Shown here: positions 1 to 11,475 of the stretch, piece after piece
How positions within the stretch are numbered: the first letter of the stretch is position 1
Layout: the number at the start of each line of letters is the position of its first letter
Source of the DNA: Latrodectus hesperus
Taxonomy: Eukaryota > Arthropoda > Arachnida > Araneae > Theridiidae
Reading direction: 5' to 3'
Assembly (NCBI GenBank): GCA_037975125.1
Contig: CM075856.1
Location: forward strand, 5,243,106 to 5,307,105
DNA length: 64,000 nt
Notes under the pieces: model-generated
Told to the model about the DNA's origin: nothing
Seen by the model: only the letters and a program-made list of their open reading frames with translations
Database searches by the model: none
Translations under genes and position numbers: made by a program

Positions 1-229
1 GGAATGTTATTTACTACTAAATTAAACCATTTATTTGTGTGTCCATTGGATATTTCTTAAGATATACGGGAATTTTGAAATCAAACTTAGCGAAAATCAG
101 AAGTTTCACGTACCATATGGGCGTAACGTACTATACAAAAACTCTTTTTTCTCCTAAATTATATTTTTTGTAATAAAATGAATACCACAGTTAGTCTAAG
201 AATATGATTTGTTACTAAATTAACTCCTT

Positions 230-345
230 ATCCGGCTATCCCGATTTCACTCGGGCAAAAATTTCTGTGCGTTTTCGGCTATCCCGAGCCCCTATGTAGG
301 GGCAACTGGCTTCACTGCAGTGCTTTAAATTCAACTCCCCGAATT
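230..345 (-). repeat. Diverged copy of a short dispersed repeat
   Basis: Read on the minus strand, the stretch at about 297-345 contains CACTGCAGTGAAGCCAG followed by TTGCCCC. This resembles the core of the repeats at 7334-7505 (plus) and 18717-18890 (minus), which share CAGTGAAAGC and ATGTTGCCAC. The neighbouring 228-290 holds a short imperfect direct repeat built on CGGCTATCCCGA. The match is partial, so membership of the same family is tentative. Confidence 0.3.
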
Positions 346-603
346 GATGGATTGCTGTGAAATCGTGGCTTGGGAACTTACTGAACGATCATGGTAGATT
401 TAACTAATGTGAACGGATATCGAAAGTATTTCAAGAAAGCAACAGTTTTTGAATTACATTTTACATTTCCATATTTATTCACATTTAGATTTTCATAGTT
501 AATGACTCTCTAATTTTTGCGATTCATAAACAATATATATAATACTAATATCATTACATTTGTTATCAAGTTTTTAAATTAATAATATTTTTTAGTTTCT
601 TTG

Positions 604-740
<137 letters not shown>

Positions 741-1480
741 GTTTATAATTTAATTGGAAACTGGACAATATGAGATTATATTAGAAATTTTTAATAAGTT
801 AAAAAATTTTCTGGGAAAATTAGAATGGATAAAATAAATAATAAATTTAATGTTATTTTTTTAAACATTTGAATGAATTTAGTATTTTAAACAATCTTGT
901 AATGATTTTTGTACGTACATCCTTGTAATCTCTCAGATTTTAAGTAATTTAACAGTGAACCTCTAATTTTAATTTATAAATTAAATAACTTGTTTCTAGA
1001 GTTATCATTGTAAATGCTTATATATCTTTATTAATGATTGACAAAAAATCGGAAATCTTAGTTATACAAAATATGTGTCTATGTAAATAAAATATTAAAG
1101 CTTAAATCATTTTTGTTGAATGTAAGAAAAAAATTAATATTATAAAATGAACTAAATTGTCTCACACTTGAATTTAAAATGTAAAACCTTAAATTTTAAA
1201 ATACTAAAATAAATTTTAACATTTAACTGTATTTAAATTTTTAATAATGAAATTATTTCCATAGAAAAATCATATTTATGGCATTATTTCATGAGATACA
1301 TATACATTTAAAATAAAATGTAAATTATGATTAAATATTAGTATGATGCGTACCCTTACTGAAGACACTTCCAAATATTTTATTTTATACATGTGACATG
1401 AATATATTTTTAAATTAATGTTATAATTATGCTTTGAAGGTTTATTACCTATTATATTTATTTATAAAAACAATAAAAAG

Positions 1481-1873
1481 TATGAAAATAAATCGAGGTA
1501 CATAAAACTCAGTCAAAGCATAAATCCTAAAATCATGATATTTTTAATTCTATTTCGTAACATCTCATTGATAAGCTTTGTTTGCAATCAAATATTCAGA
1601 TTTAAAAAATGCGGTCTTAAAATTATATTGATTTTCTAAAACTTACAGAATTTTCATCACTTATTATAGGCTTTCATCACTTAAAAATATGAAAATAAAT
1701 CGAGGGATATAAAACTCAATCAAAGCATAAATCCTAACATCATGAAATTTTTAATTCTATTTCGTAACATCTCGTTGATAAGCTTTGTTTGGAATCAAAT
1801 ATTCAGATTTAAAAAATGCGGTCTTAAAATAATATTGATTTTCTAAAACTTACAGAATTTTCATCACTTAGGC
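1481..1873. repeat. Tandem duplication, ~207-bp unit, two copies
   Basis: The block beginning TATGAAAATAAATCGAGG at 1481 recurs at 1688 with few mismatches, through GAATTTTCATCACTT. The second copy is about 20 bases shorter at its end. No coding potential; a simple local duplication of intergenic DNA. Confidence 0.9.
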
Positions 1874-2257
1874 TAACAGTTTTCTTCTGTGAATTGAAGA
1901 TAACTTGCAAACTATCAATCAAAATATAAAATTATTTAGATTCCATATTTTAGAATATAAAGATGATTTTTCAAATTTAGATAATATGTAATTTAGACAA
2001 TTAAAATTGTTCAAAGCAAAATTCAAAAATGTACCACAAAAATAATATTTATTAATTCTTAATCAAAAAAAGCATGACAAATTATATGCTATTTAAATTT
2101 TTTAAAATGTATATAGGCTTAGGAAGTGTGTATAAGGCATTGTAGAAATTTATGGTACTGGAAGGAATATGAAAAAGGTAGGTAGCCATATACCAAAATT
2201 GATTTGGTGCTTTGAAAATTTTGAACAACAATTGTAAAATTATTTCTAAAAGCAATC

Positions 2258-2288
2258 AAAAGGATAATTATTTAATAATTATCCTTTT
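2258..2288. repeat. 15-bp inverted repeat with 1-base spacer
   Basis: AAAAGGATAATTATT (2258-2272) is followed after one base by its exact reverse complement (2274-2288). It sits directly beside the piggyBac relic's truncated end. It could extrude as a hairpin; no function is apparent. Confidence 0.8.
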
Positions 2289-2295
2289 TTACATT

Positions 2296-2702
2296 TTATA
2301 TCCACATAATACCCATGTTAATGATTAACGCAAGAAAAATCAGCAATTCTTTTTTTATAATATCCCACTGAGCTGAACGAGAACTTGGGCTTAGTTCATT
2401 ACTTTCAATATATAACTTAGCGTATTCATTAGTATTTAAAATTATGAATTCTAAAATTTCGTTATCAAAAAATAAATAAATAAATAAAAAAATAGCGAAA
2501 ATACTCCAGTGGATTTGAAGAATCCAATATAGATATTTTGACTTCTGATTTATTTGTAAATGGAAATGCTGGTGGAGCTATCGCAGCTGAACTGTCAACT
2601 GGGTACCAATTACGTAGAAAGATCATCAAGTTCACTATCCGTGTCCGAAGAGTAATCTTCATCATAAAAATAAAATTCTTCTTCCCTGCTTGAATCAGGC
2701 AT
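2296..2702 (-). pseudogene. piggyBac-like transposase, N-terminal fragment
   Basis: The minus strand from an ATG at 2702 encodes an acidic N-terminus (MPDSSREEEF, then DEDYSSDTDSELDD) as in PiggyBac/PGBD transposases. After a one-base frameshift come RNWYPVDSS, PPAFPFT and NPLEYFRYFF, matching the start of the DDE_Tnp_1_7 domain. After an ATTT-type simple-repeat tract near 2470-2490 the frame resumes with LNTNEYAKLY, SRSAQWDI and FLALIINMGI, matching the family's TN-YA, W and MGI positions. It stops at 2296. Catalytic Asp positions lie beyond the truncation and are absent. The fragment recognition is from memory of the family. Confidence 0.7.
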
Positions 2703-5255
2703 AATGTTTGTAAAATGGTATTATTTTCACAGATGCAACTAACTTCTAGAATTTACCTTCTGAGAGTGAAGGTAAATTAAAAAGCACTCCGATGTATACA
2801 TAGATAGATACGCAAACAAGAATGGCAAGGTGAAAGTATGACATTTCAATAATTTGTTCTGGCCAGCCGAAGGCTATTTATTGACACACTCACTGGAATA
2901 TATCATTAGACAGATGTTTTCAAGATAAATTGATTGGAAATATGAATCTACTATACCAATATTACATTTGTTTTCAATTTAAATTTATCGATTTCCCACG
3001 GAGTTTGAGAATTTCCAAGTTCCACATATTTGTCATTACCATCAATCCTGATGTCAAATTGATATAATTAGAAATATCAATCGATCTTCTGTAATCTTCA
3101 TTCTACTTGTTAATAATTTAAAATTAAACATATGTACATTAATTTCCTATTTACTCGAAAATTTGGCTAAACATGTTTTGAAATTTTTCATAATGTTGAT
3201 AGCTTCACACCACTTAAAATTTCAGAACACATGTTTCAACCATTGTTTAAAATATTAAGATCACAAAGTAATTACAAAAATTGGAGGAATAAATTCTACT
3301 ATATAAGTATTTTCGAATATTAGAATGGAAGTAGTGTTACTCTTCATTCCCAAAATTATAAATATATTATTTTGTTACGATTAAGGCCTATAACTTTACA
3401 AAGAAGCTATTATTTTTAGCAAGAAAACTTTAATTTTGGTTCAAACTTTCACTAAATTCACATTTTGATATAGGACTAGCAAATAATATTAAAATACATT
3501 AAGAATTTCGATTTTTTTGGAAAAATTACGAGAAATATTCCCTTAAATATTTGTTTAAGAAATGCATATCTGTTTCAGAGACATTATAATATGATTTCAC
3601 CGTAAACTTTAGAGGCATTATAATATGACTTCACAAAACAAAGATCAATTTAACTATTTAAAAAATGTTTTAATTCAGTTATCACAAACATTATTCTGTA
3701 TAAGGAAAACAGCAGATAATATGTTAAACAGTTTAATTCTTTAATTATGAGGTTCAAAATAATTTTAGTAACTTTTTTTTATAAAATTAAGGATATGTTA
3801 AACTAAAATTTCGTAAATATAATTTAAAATCGTTGAATAAAAGTTTTTGTTTCTTACAAATTCCGGAAAATAGGAAATTTCCTTTAGTATGTAAAAGAAA
3901 TATTTTGATTTACTAATTTAATGAATATATTTTAGGTGTTATGCTTTGTTTTTATATACTTCAATATCTAACAGAATTGCATTAAAGATTATAAGTTTAC
4001 TTTCTTGAGACAGATTATTTCAAATAAGTACTGTAAGTTATGAATTTTTTATTCCTTTCGTGTAAACACAGGAAAACAAACTTCAATGTGACTTAATTCT
4101 AATATTAAGCTCAGTAATTCAAACTCCAATAAGATGTTTTTTTATGTTTTTATCATAAGAAATAAATTTTATCTTTGTGGTAAAATAATAAATTAAGATA
4201 CGTATTTTTTTAATGGGTTAACTTTAATGTAAAAATTAATGCTGTCAAAATTAGATAAAGTATTCATTTCTGGTTAATGAATTTACTCTTAAAAATAAAT
4301 TTTGTGAATATTTACTTCTTTTATCAAGACTATTTAAATATATTTGATTAATGTAATGAAAACTAGCTAAATATTTTTATTTTATAACCATCAAAAAAGA
4401 AGAAAGTCAAATCATTATTTTACTAAAGTACTTTTTTTTTTAACAAAAAATCCTTCGCTAAATTTACAACTTTTAATGATTTGCATGTCAAAGCAATTTA
4501 AGTTCAGTGAAGGGAAAAATATTTAATGCAGGACTAATTTGAATATTTGAAAAAATGTGATATTGACATGTTTTATATTAAATATTCAATTATTAGAATA
4601 CTATTGAAATAATAGCATTAAGATTTCCTTGCTTTTATTTTTGCTTTTATTCTCTTTCTAAAAATTTTTAGCGCGAAATACAACATTTTATTATTTGTGC
4701 AAAACAATTTAAGAAATACTAAAAGATATCTGATCACAACATGAATCTTATATGGAGTGATATTTCTTGCATAGTTAGAAACAGAAATCTTTCTGTACAA
4801 AGAATTTAATATGTATTTTAATACATGTTATTTTAATAAGTAAAACAATTTAAATCTAAATTAATTGTCTAACAATAGACCTCAAAGTATATTTAAAAAT
4901 ATTTTTAATGTAAAATTTATATTCAAATAAAAAATTTACGAAATTTCAACTGAAATGAATAGTTTACAATATACTCTGAAGTCTATTGATAAGCAATTAA
5001 GTTAGCTTATTATTTTTTTAAACTATTAAAATTATAAAAAAATTTTCGAAATTCTTCAATTTGTGTATAAAGCAAGAGAGCTGTTATTTCAATAATTTTG
5101 AAAATTATTTGATGATTTTAAAAAATAGTGTTGATTTTGAAAAGTATCGACAAAAATTAAAATCAATTAATAACTAGATAGCACATTAACGCGTTCTTAC
5201 ACAGCTATTTAAATCATTACAATTTTAACTATTTTGAAAATTTAAATTTTTTTTA
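2703..5255. other. AT-rich intergenic DNA
   Basis: No protein similarity seen on either strand. A small inverted repeat with 11-bp arms (2750-2760 and 2768-2778) is present. Otherwise A/T-rich sequence with frequent stops. Confidence 0.55.
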
Positions 5256-5279
5256 ATATATATATACATATATATATAT

Positions 5280-5346
<67 letters not shown>
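5256..5346. repeat. (TA)n microsatellite, left flank of a mariner-type element
   Basis: TA repeats with occasional TACA variants run up to the left inverted repeat of the element starting at 5349. A matching TA tract begins on the other side at 6957. Confidence 0.9.
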
Positions 5347-5348
<2 letters not shown>

Positions 5349-5351
<3 letters not shown>

Positions 5352-5513
5352 GGTTAGCAAGAAATAAGTTTCCCTCTTCAGAGGGCTGTATAATACGTTC
5401 TATTTGTTCAAATGAGAAAAAATTAGAGCTACAGATAATTCAAATGATGCACTTGACATTTATTTTAAAATAATTAGTATAAAATTTTGCCGATAGATGG
5501 CGCTGTAATACAT
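5349..5513 (+). repeat. Left terminal inverted repeat
   Basis: Pairs with 6800-6956 with scattered mismatches and small indels. The outer 65 bases are the best conserved. Confidence 0.88.
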
Positions 5514-5576
5514 ATAAAAACATTTGGCATGCTTTATAAAATGTTAAATAATAATAACAAAAAAGTAGAATTACAA

Positions 5577-6668
5577 CTATTCAATATGCGCCCCTTCATT
5601 TTCAACAATGTGCTCTAATCGCAAAACCATATTTTTGACAGCAGACCGGAGTGAGTCTATCGGAATATCAAGGATATGGCGCCAAATGCTGTCCTTCAGA
5701 TCTGGTACAGATGCTGGCCTTTTACGGTAGACATTGTTCTTAAAAAAAACCCACAACCAAAAGTCGCAGGTGGTGATATCCAGAGAATGAGGAGGCCATG
5801 CCGCAGGGAAATGACGGCTGATAACCCGTGCCTCAGTAAAATGCTGTCTTAGCAGTTGCTTTACACGACGATCAATATGAGGAGGTGCGCCATCCTGCAT
5901 GAAAATGATGACATGAAGGCATCCACGCTGCTGAAGTTGTGGGATTACAAAATCCCTCAGCATATCTTAGTACCGTTGTCCTGTGATTGAACAGTTTTTG
6001 ATTCCATTTGCAGTTATCTCTTCAAAAAAATACAGTCCAATCACAAAAGTAGCCGTAAACCCACACCATGCTGACACTTATTCTGGATGCAAGGGTTTTT
6101 CCTGGATAGCGCGAGGGTTTTCCGCTGCCTAAATTGGACAATTGTGAGTGCTGACTTGCCCATTAAGTTGAAAGTGGGCTTTATCAGTCCACAGAATATT
6201 CCATGGCCAAGTGACGTCAACCACCATTCGAGCAAGGAACTGAAGTGCAAAAGTTTTACGAACCTCTGAATCCCCGTCCTGCAACAAGTGCAGAGGCTTG
6301 ATTTTGTAGGGATTAAAATGCAAAATCCGCCGTAAGATTTTTCGTACAGTGGAATACGGCATATCTAATACACGGGAAACAACTGGAACACTCACACTAC
6401 CATCCGGCGACTGACTGCTGGCTTCAACGACCGTGGTAGCCACATTTTCGACCCTAGAAGATTGGATTGGTTTTCGTCCTCTACCGGGAAGAATTGCAAG
6501 TTGTCCAGTTCTTTCAAATTTCTGCATCATATTGCGTAACGCACATGGAGACATTGGACCTCTTCGTATCTGCTTCATACGGCGAAATTCTTTTACAGCT
6601 GCAACGGAGTTCTGCTGATTCTACTAGAACAATTTTACAAGTAGCGCTTTTTTTTGCAAAGAAGGCAT
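5577..6668 (-). pseudogene. Mariner-type DDxD transposase, one frame with five stop codons
   Basis: Cut-and-paste transposase. From an ATG at 6668 (MPSLQKKALLVKLF) the frame runs 363 codons to the stop at 5577 without any frameshift; the only breaks are stops at codons 15, 16, 180, 197 and 234. The N-terminal half holds helix-turn-helix sequence and a GRGRKP hook (about codons 63-68). Catalytic candidates are D162 in ILWTDKAHF, D259 in FMQDGAPPH and the acidic residue in TTCDFWLW (codon 302). That gives 42 residues between the last two, or 37 if the Asp of HSLD is used instead. It resembles the insect/spider mariner-like proteins with an N-terminal DUF4817-type domain. Inactive as written. 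Confidence 0.88.
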
Positions 6669-6799
6669 GATGTGCAGAGAAGTAACTAATGCTCGTTCAG
6701 AATCCGACTTCTTTTTACCCAAAGATAATGCTAATAGGCATGCGCTGCAAAGCAAACGACTTTTCATATTTTCAGTATATGCAAATAAGTACCATTAGT

Positions 6800-6953
6800 A
6801 TTACAGTACCATCTATCGGCGAAATTTCGTATTATTTTTTAATAAATGTCAAACGCATTATTTGAATTATTTGTAGTTCAAATTTTATCTCATTTGGACA
6901 AATAGAACGTATTCTACAGCCCTCTGAAGTGGGAAACATATTTCTTGCTAACC

Positions 6954-6956
<3 letters not shown>
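6800..6956 (-). repeat. Right terminal inverted repeat
   Basis: Reverse-complementary to 5349-5513, ending ...CTAACCCTG at the TA of the flanking microsatellite. Confidence 0.88.

Positions 6957-7020
<64 letters not shown>
6957..7020. repeat. (TA)n microsatellite, right flank of the mariner-type element
   Basis: Pure TA run of about 64 bases directly abutting the right inverted repeat. Confidence 0.95.
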
Positions 7021-7021
<1 letters not shown>

Positions 7022-7333
7022 CAAAATGTCATTTTAAAATTATGATAATGTGATATTCATTGAGTTAGCTATCATATATTTTTCTTATTTATTTAAGAAT
7101 TTTAAATATAAAAACTGCGCAGAAATAAATTTATTGATAATAATTTTCAAAATAATAAAATAAAATTTATATTTATTGTAATTAAAAAATTATAATAGAG
7201 ACTTGAAGAAATTTTCAAGTAGAACATCCATAAAGTAAACTACTAGCACACGTGGGTTTCTTCATCTGACAACGATTGATGGTCTTTCCCCACTGTAAGT
7301 GAATAGAATGTAATTAAATATAATTATTGTGAG

Positions 7334-7505
7334 GTGGTCCAGGGTAAAACGGAAATATGCCTCATCAAGAGTTAGCGGCTTTGGTATTCTTGACAAGTTC
7401 TAAAGGGGGAAAAACTTGCATTGCAGTGAAAGCCAAAACTATGTTGCCACCACAAAGCAAAAATGAAGCACTCTCTTCACTGAACCCCAGACGGTTAAGG
7501 GGTTA
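7334..7505 (+). repeat. Dispersed ~170-bp repeat, copy 1 (SINE-like)
   Basis: Aligns over its length with the reverse complement of 18717-18890: both run from GAGGTG, through a CTCATC...GTTAGCGGC or ATTAGTGGC core and CAGTGAAAGC/AGGTGAAAGC, to CTTCACTGAACC and GACGGTTTA-type ends. No open frame. The ATTAGTGGC core of the other copy, followed by a TTCGA-type motif, weakly recalls tRNA A and B boxes; that is speculation. Confidence 0.6.
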
Positions 7506-7559
7506 AAACATATATGTCATTTGTTCAAAACAAAAAATATGCTAATCCTGTTACCGAAA

Positions 7560-7741
7560 CATTTGATATTGTGCAGAAGTGTATAAAGATTTACTTTTTC
7601 TGCTAAATTCAATTTTTTTATATTTATTGCTCGGGAAGTAGAACCTTTTCTCACACTTTATCAAACTGATAAACCAATGTTGCCATCTATTGTTGAAGAT
7701 TTCCATGCATTGTTGAAAAGTTTGATGCAAAAGTTTTTATA
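7560..7741 (+). pseudogene. hAT-like transposase fragment
   Basis: On the plus strand a short frame at about 7630-7741 reads EPFLTLYQTDKPMLPS, then a leucine-rich FHALLKSLMQKFL before a stop. Motifs of the kind FL..YQTD.P..P recur in hAT-derived (DUF4371/zinc-finger-type) proteins of arthropods. It is in the opposite orientation to the hAT relic at 8225-9560, so it is either a separate insertion or an inverted piece. Only this patch is recognisable. Confidence 0.35.
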
Positions 7742-8224
7742 AGAATCTTTGCTATCTGAATTTATTGGAAATATATAAAAACCCTAAAATTACTCATTAT
7801 TTTATACAATGTGTAATCCAGTACTATATGGAATGTTGATTATTTTAATAAAAAGTTTTCTGTTAAAGCTCTAAATTCATCGAAGGCTTTTGAAATCATC
7901 ATTAATAATTTAAACTCAAATAAAAAATAGTCTCATTAATGTTTGCAATTATTTATTTTAATTATTTACAGAAATGATTGAAAAATTTTGCATGTACATA
8001 ATTATATGCATATTTGGTTAAGAACAATTTTTCGAATAAAATAATAAAATTATTTAACGTGAATGTCGATACCTCCTGGAAATTTTTGATTTGACTGCTG
8101 GGAAACTCCTGGAATTTGATTCTTGGAAATCTGTACGAACCCTGTTATAGTGAAAATGGAAAACACCTCGAATTATGTTAATTTCAAATGAATTTATAGA
8201 AAAAAATCAAGAGACGATTATTCA
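7742..8224. other. AT-rich DNA between hAT fragments
   Basis: No coding signal. The slightly GC-richer patch near 8070-8150, with repeated TGGAAATTT/TGGGAAACT words, may be a remnant of another repeat. Confidence 0.4.
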
Positions 8225-9560
8225 ACAGTTGAAATCTATTTTGGAATTCCGTCAATATTTCTTCTAGACTTTTATATACTCATTGAGTTTTTCTTGTTTA
8301 ATATTCGAACAAATTGTTTTAATTCGAAGAAAATAAAAAAATATTTTATTTTTAATATCCTTTTGAAAAAATTGTAATTTAGCTTGAAAAGTAAATATGC
8401 ACTGTGAAAGGCAAGATATTATTTCATCTACCCATGCATTTGTAAATTCAGTGTTTGCAAATGTTTCATGTCATCAGTCATAAACATTAAGTCATATAAC
8501 CACTCGTCATCCATAATTCTGAATAGGTTATTTTCTTCTCTTTGAGAAATGCAGTTATCAGATCAAGCTAATTTAGAAATCAATTTAATTCGTTTTAGCT
8601 AGATAACCATTTAACAATGCAAAAGAAATTAATGTCATTTGGAAGTTATAATCTTTTAATTCTTCAAAGAAATTTTTGAATTGTCGATAATTTCTTGCAT
8701 TGGTGCGAATGCAATTTTCAATGGGTAACACTGTTTTGATAACATCTGGATATTTTAAATATTTTGTATCGAGATGTTCTAGGTGAATTATACAGTAAAT
8801 CGGTATGTGAATTGGGGAATTTGAGAATCATCTTAAAGGTACAATAAGACCGATTTTTTACCCAACATTGCCGGAGCTCCATCATTTGTAATGCTTACCA
8901 GTTTAGTAAGAGGCACATCAAAAGCTTACATTATGGAATCTAATGCATTTTTAATATTGACACCACGGCATGACCCTTGAAGTGCGACTAATTCTAATAA
9001 TTCTTCTTTAACAACGAAGTCAGGTGAAACAAAACATGAAAACTGCCAGTTACGGAATAGCTGTTGTTTCGTCAAGAGCTGAGATGAAGGCAATACAGTT
9101 CTTCCAATCATTTTATAAATTATATTCAAGGAATACATTTATTGCAATTATAAGTCATTTGGTTGTGTGTTTTGAGCTGAAAATTTGCGATACAATTTTG
9201 TGCAATGCTTTCAAGTTTTTTTTCTTCTATACGGGCGTTTTCCACGAGTAATATTCCAGGCAATAACAAAACTGGCCTCAGCCAAATAATAGCTTGATTA
9301 CTAAGGGTCATCAAAATTGACTGTTTATTTAATAAATTTGATTTTAAAGAAGCAAGTTTATCTGATCTTAATTTGAAATTTAGAGGACACTAACTAGAAA
9401 TCTGAGGATGATTGGTGTCCAAATGTCGATGTAAATTGCTTGCTTTATAATTTTTGACTGTAGAATACCAAATAACTCATAATGATTCTCTGTTATCGTC
9501 ACTAAAAAAATTCTCCTCCCACTCATTATTAAAACTTCTTGTTCATATTTTCGTTTTTTT
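8225..9560 (-). pseudogene. hAT transposase relic (GTF2IRD2/DUF4371-like)
   Basis: Minus-strand pieces occur in the correct family order with many stops and frameshifts: a BED-like zinc-finger end NLHRHLDTNHPQIS (about 9410-9440), an ASFVIAWNIT helix (about 9270), KLESIAQNCIANFQLK (about 9180), SCFVSPDFVVKEELLELVAL (about 9000-9060), the RNase H-like strand VSITNDGAPAMLG (about 8860-8900), YRQFKNFFEELKDYNFQM (about 8640-8690), DDEWLYDLMFMTDDM (about 8460-8510) and EEILTEFQNRFQ (about 8225-8260). Such proteins are cut-and-paste transposases or their domesticated relatives. The C-terminal hAT dimerisation domain is not seen. Long decayed; no terminal repeats identified. Confidence 0.8.
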
Positions 9561-9889
9561 TAATTTCGTTCTCTGTCGTCATATTCTTAAAAAAATCGGA
9601 AATTAATAAAAAACATTTAGAAAATGCAAGTTTTGTGTTATTAAAACAATAACAACACGTGTTATATACTAAGAAACAAATTATAGTTAACTTACCGAAA
9701 ATTCCAGATTACATATTATATCCGTAGCAAGAGTGATACGAAATGTTTCTTCCACAGCACAATGTCAACTGTCCGTTGCAATGAAAGCTTGCAATTTAAA
9801 AATCGGCCTGGAGCAACACCTCCTACAGTGAAAGCCAAAGCACCACTATCTCTCGTTCTGTATGACTCATGCTCTGGAGGCAAAGCTAT

Positions 9890-9983
9890 TGAATTCCAGT
9901 GTCGCCATTTTGCCCGCGTGTTTGTGAAGTTGCTTTATGTCTGTAATATATTTCTTTTAGTTTCAAGTAATATTCTATTCATT
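9890..9983 (+). promoter_or_regulatory. 5' leader with YY1/Pho-like motif upstream of THAP exon
   Basis: TCGCCATTTTGC at about 9902-9913 lies some 75 bases before the THAP start codon and matches the CGCCATnTT core of YY1/Pho sites. A similarly oriented CGCCATCTT lies upstream of the THAP gene at 46559. The surrounding leader (9762-9983) is less A/T-rich than average and has an open frame with no recognised similarity. Confidence 0.3.
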
Positions 9984-11043
9984 ATGCCCTACAAATGTTC
10001 CGTGGATAATTGCCATGGTAATTACGACAAAACTAAAAAATAAGTATTTTTCGATTTCCTAAAGAAGAAGAAATGCTTAACAAATGGCTTAAAATCATTC
10101 CTCAAGAAAACTTGAATGCTACTAAAAATTCCAGGGTAAGTTTTTTGCTCATATTAAATATATAGTTATAATATAGTAATAATCTTCTAATATTAAATAG
10201 TAATAAATATTCGTGTATAAATTTAACATAACGAAGTGTTTTACAAGTAAAATTTGTTTTAAATAAATGTCATATATACAAACAAAACAGTTAAAACATG
10301 TTTATTTACCATGTAGTAACGTTAGATTTCTGCAGTTTCAATGGTATTTTTAATATTAAAGTCATATCTTTCTTTAAATTGTGAAAATATATTATATTTT
10401 AAAATAAAAATTGAAATTAATATTTTTAATGCAGATATCTGAATTATTTGACGTGTTTATTATTATTCTGTTTAACAGCATCAAAATTTCATAATTGTGG
10501 TCTTATTTTTTAAATTAACTTAATGTAAAATAGTTTTGTGTCAAATATGATTAAATATTTCTATTTTATTTTAAATAGTTAATTGCTACATAAGTGAAAA
10601 TATTCATCTGTCAACAGTTTATAAGAAATAGCTGTATAAATATTTTTTTCGCTAAAGTGAAGAGATCCGTACAGAGGATAAAATGCGCCAAGCAGGCGAT
10701 AAAGTGGTGCAATAAGTTCGTCAAATTGGTTTAACGGTTCGGATTACGTATGTATGACGTGCTTTTCGTTTATTAGGTAACGTGATCGCGTGACATGCGC
10801 GTTTTGTATGTAACCCTTGAAACTATTATAGAATAATATTTAATAATTAAGTTTCGATATTTGAATTTTGGAGTTTGTGTGTTGCTAGCGAAAATTAACT
10901 ATGGATGAAAATGTATTGAGCTTACGTTTTTTTTTTTTTAGAGCGTGATGGTAGTAAGAAAGTAAGTATATAAATGTTTAAGTTGTGTGTATTGCATGTT
11001 AGTGTTAGAATATGCCACGTACTGAAATTTCTTTAATGTGGAT

Positions 11044-11475
11044 GCCATTGCTCGGTATATTAAAATTCGAGTTTAAACAAAAAGTGAAATTTGTTAACGT
11101 TCGAAATTTTGTTTCATTGCCCGGTTGGCACTGCAGTAGGTAGCGCTACACTGATGTTTTTTCTAAGGTTGGCGCCATTGCTCGGTATATTAAAATTCGA
11201 GTTTAAACAAAAAGTTAAATTTGTTAATGTTCGAAATTTAGTTTCAGTGCCCGGTTGGCATTGCAGTAGGTAGCGCTACACTGATGTTTTTTTAAGGTGA
11301 GTGCCATTGCTCGGTATATTAAAATTCGAGTTTAAAGAAAAAGTGAAATTTGTTAACGTTCGAAATTTAGTTTCATTGCCCGGTTGGCACTGCAGTAGGT
11401 AGCGCTACACTGATTTTTTTTAAGGTGGGCGCCATTGCTCGGTATATTTAAAATCGACTTTTAAAAATTTCGTTT
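11044..11475 (+). repeat. Tandem array, ~129-bp unit, three copies plus a partial fourth
   Basis: GCCATTGCTCGGTATATT recurs at 11044, 11174, 11303 and 11431, giving periods of 130, 129 and 128. Each unit also contains GTTCGAAATTT and CAGTAGGTAGCGCTACACTG. The units differ by only a few bases, so expansion was recent. The fourth copy breaks off near 11475. The array lies inside the THAP intron. Confidence 0.9.

Larger units (their letters stand above)
5349..6956 (-). mobile_element. Tc1/mariner-superfamily element, ~1.6 kb, both termini present
   Basis: The left end CAGGGTTAGCAAGAAATA and the reverse complement of the right end agree and stay similar for about 160 bases (5349-5513 against 6800-6956), out to GCCGATAGATGG. 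The element is bounded by TA on both sides and lies inside a longer TA microsatellite, as expected for TA-target insertion. The single transposase frame runs on the minus strand (5577-6668). Long inverted repeats of this size are unusual for classic mariner (about 30 bp) but known in some IS630/Tc1/mariner lineages. Full structure is present; coding capacity is broken by stop codons. Confidence 0.93.

Noticed and set aside
4618..4800. 60-codon minus-strand frame rich in Lys and Arg
   Set aside because: Translation of A/T-rich DNA with no similarity, no flanking exons and no compositional change.
6087..6670. Plus-strand frames across the mariner element
   Set aside because: Antisense shadows of the minus-strand transposase, whose motifs are recognisable.
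6832..7032. Frame encoding (IY)n
   Set aside because: Translation of the TA microsatellite at the mariner's right edge.
9024..9251. Plus-strand 75-codon frame
   Set aside because: Antisense to the hAT relic, which accounts for the sequence on the minus strand.
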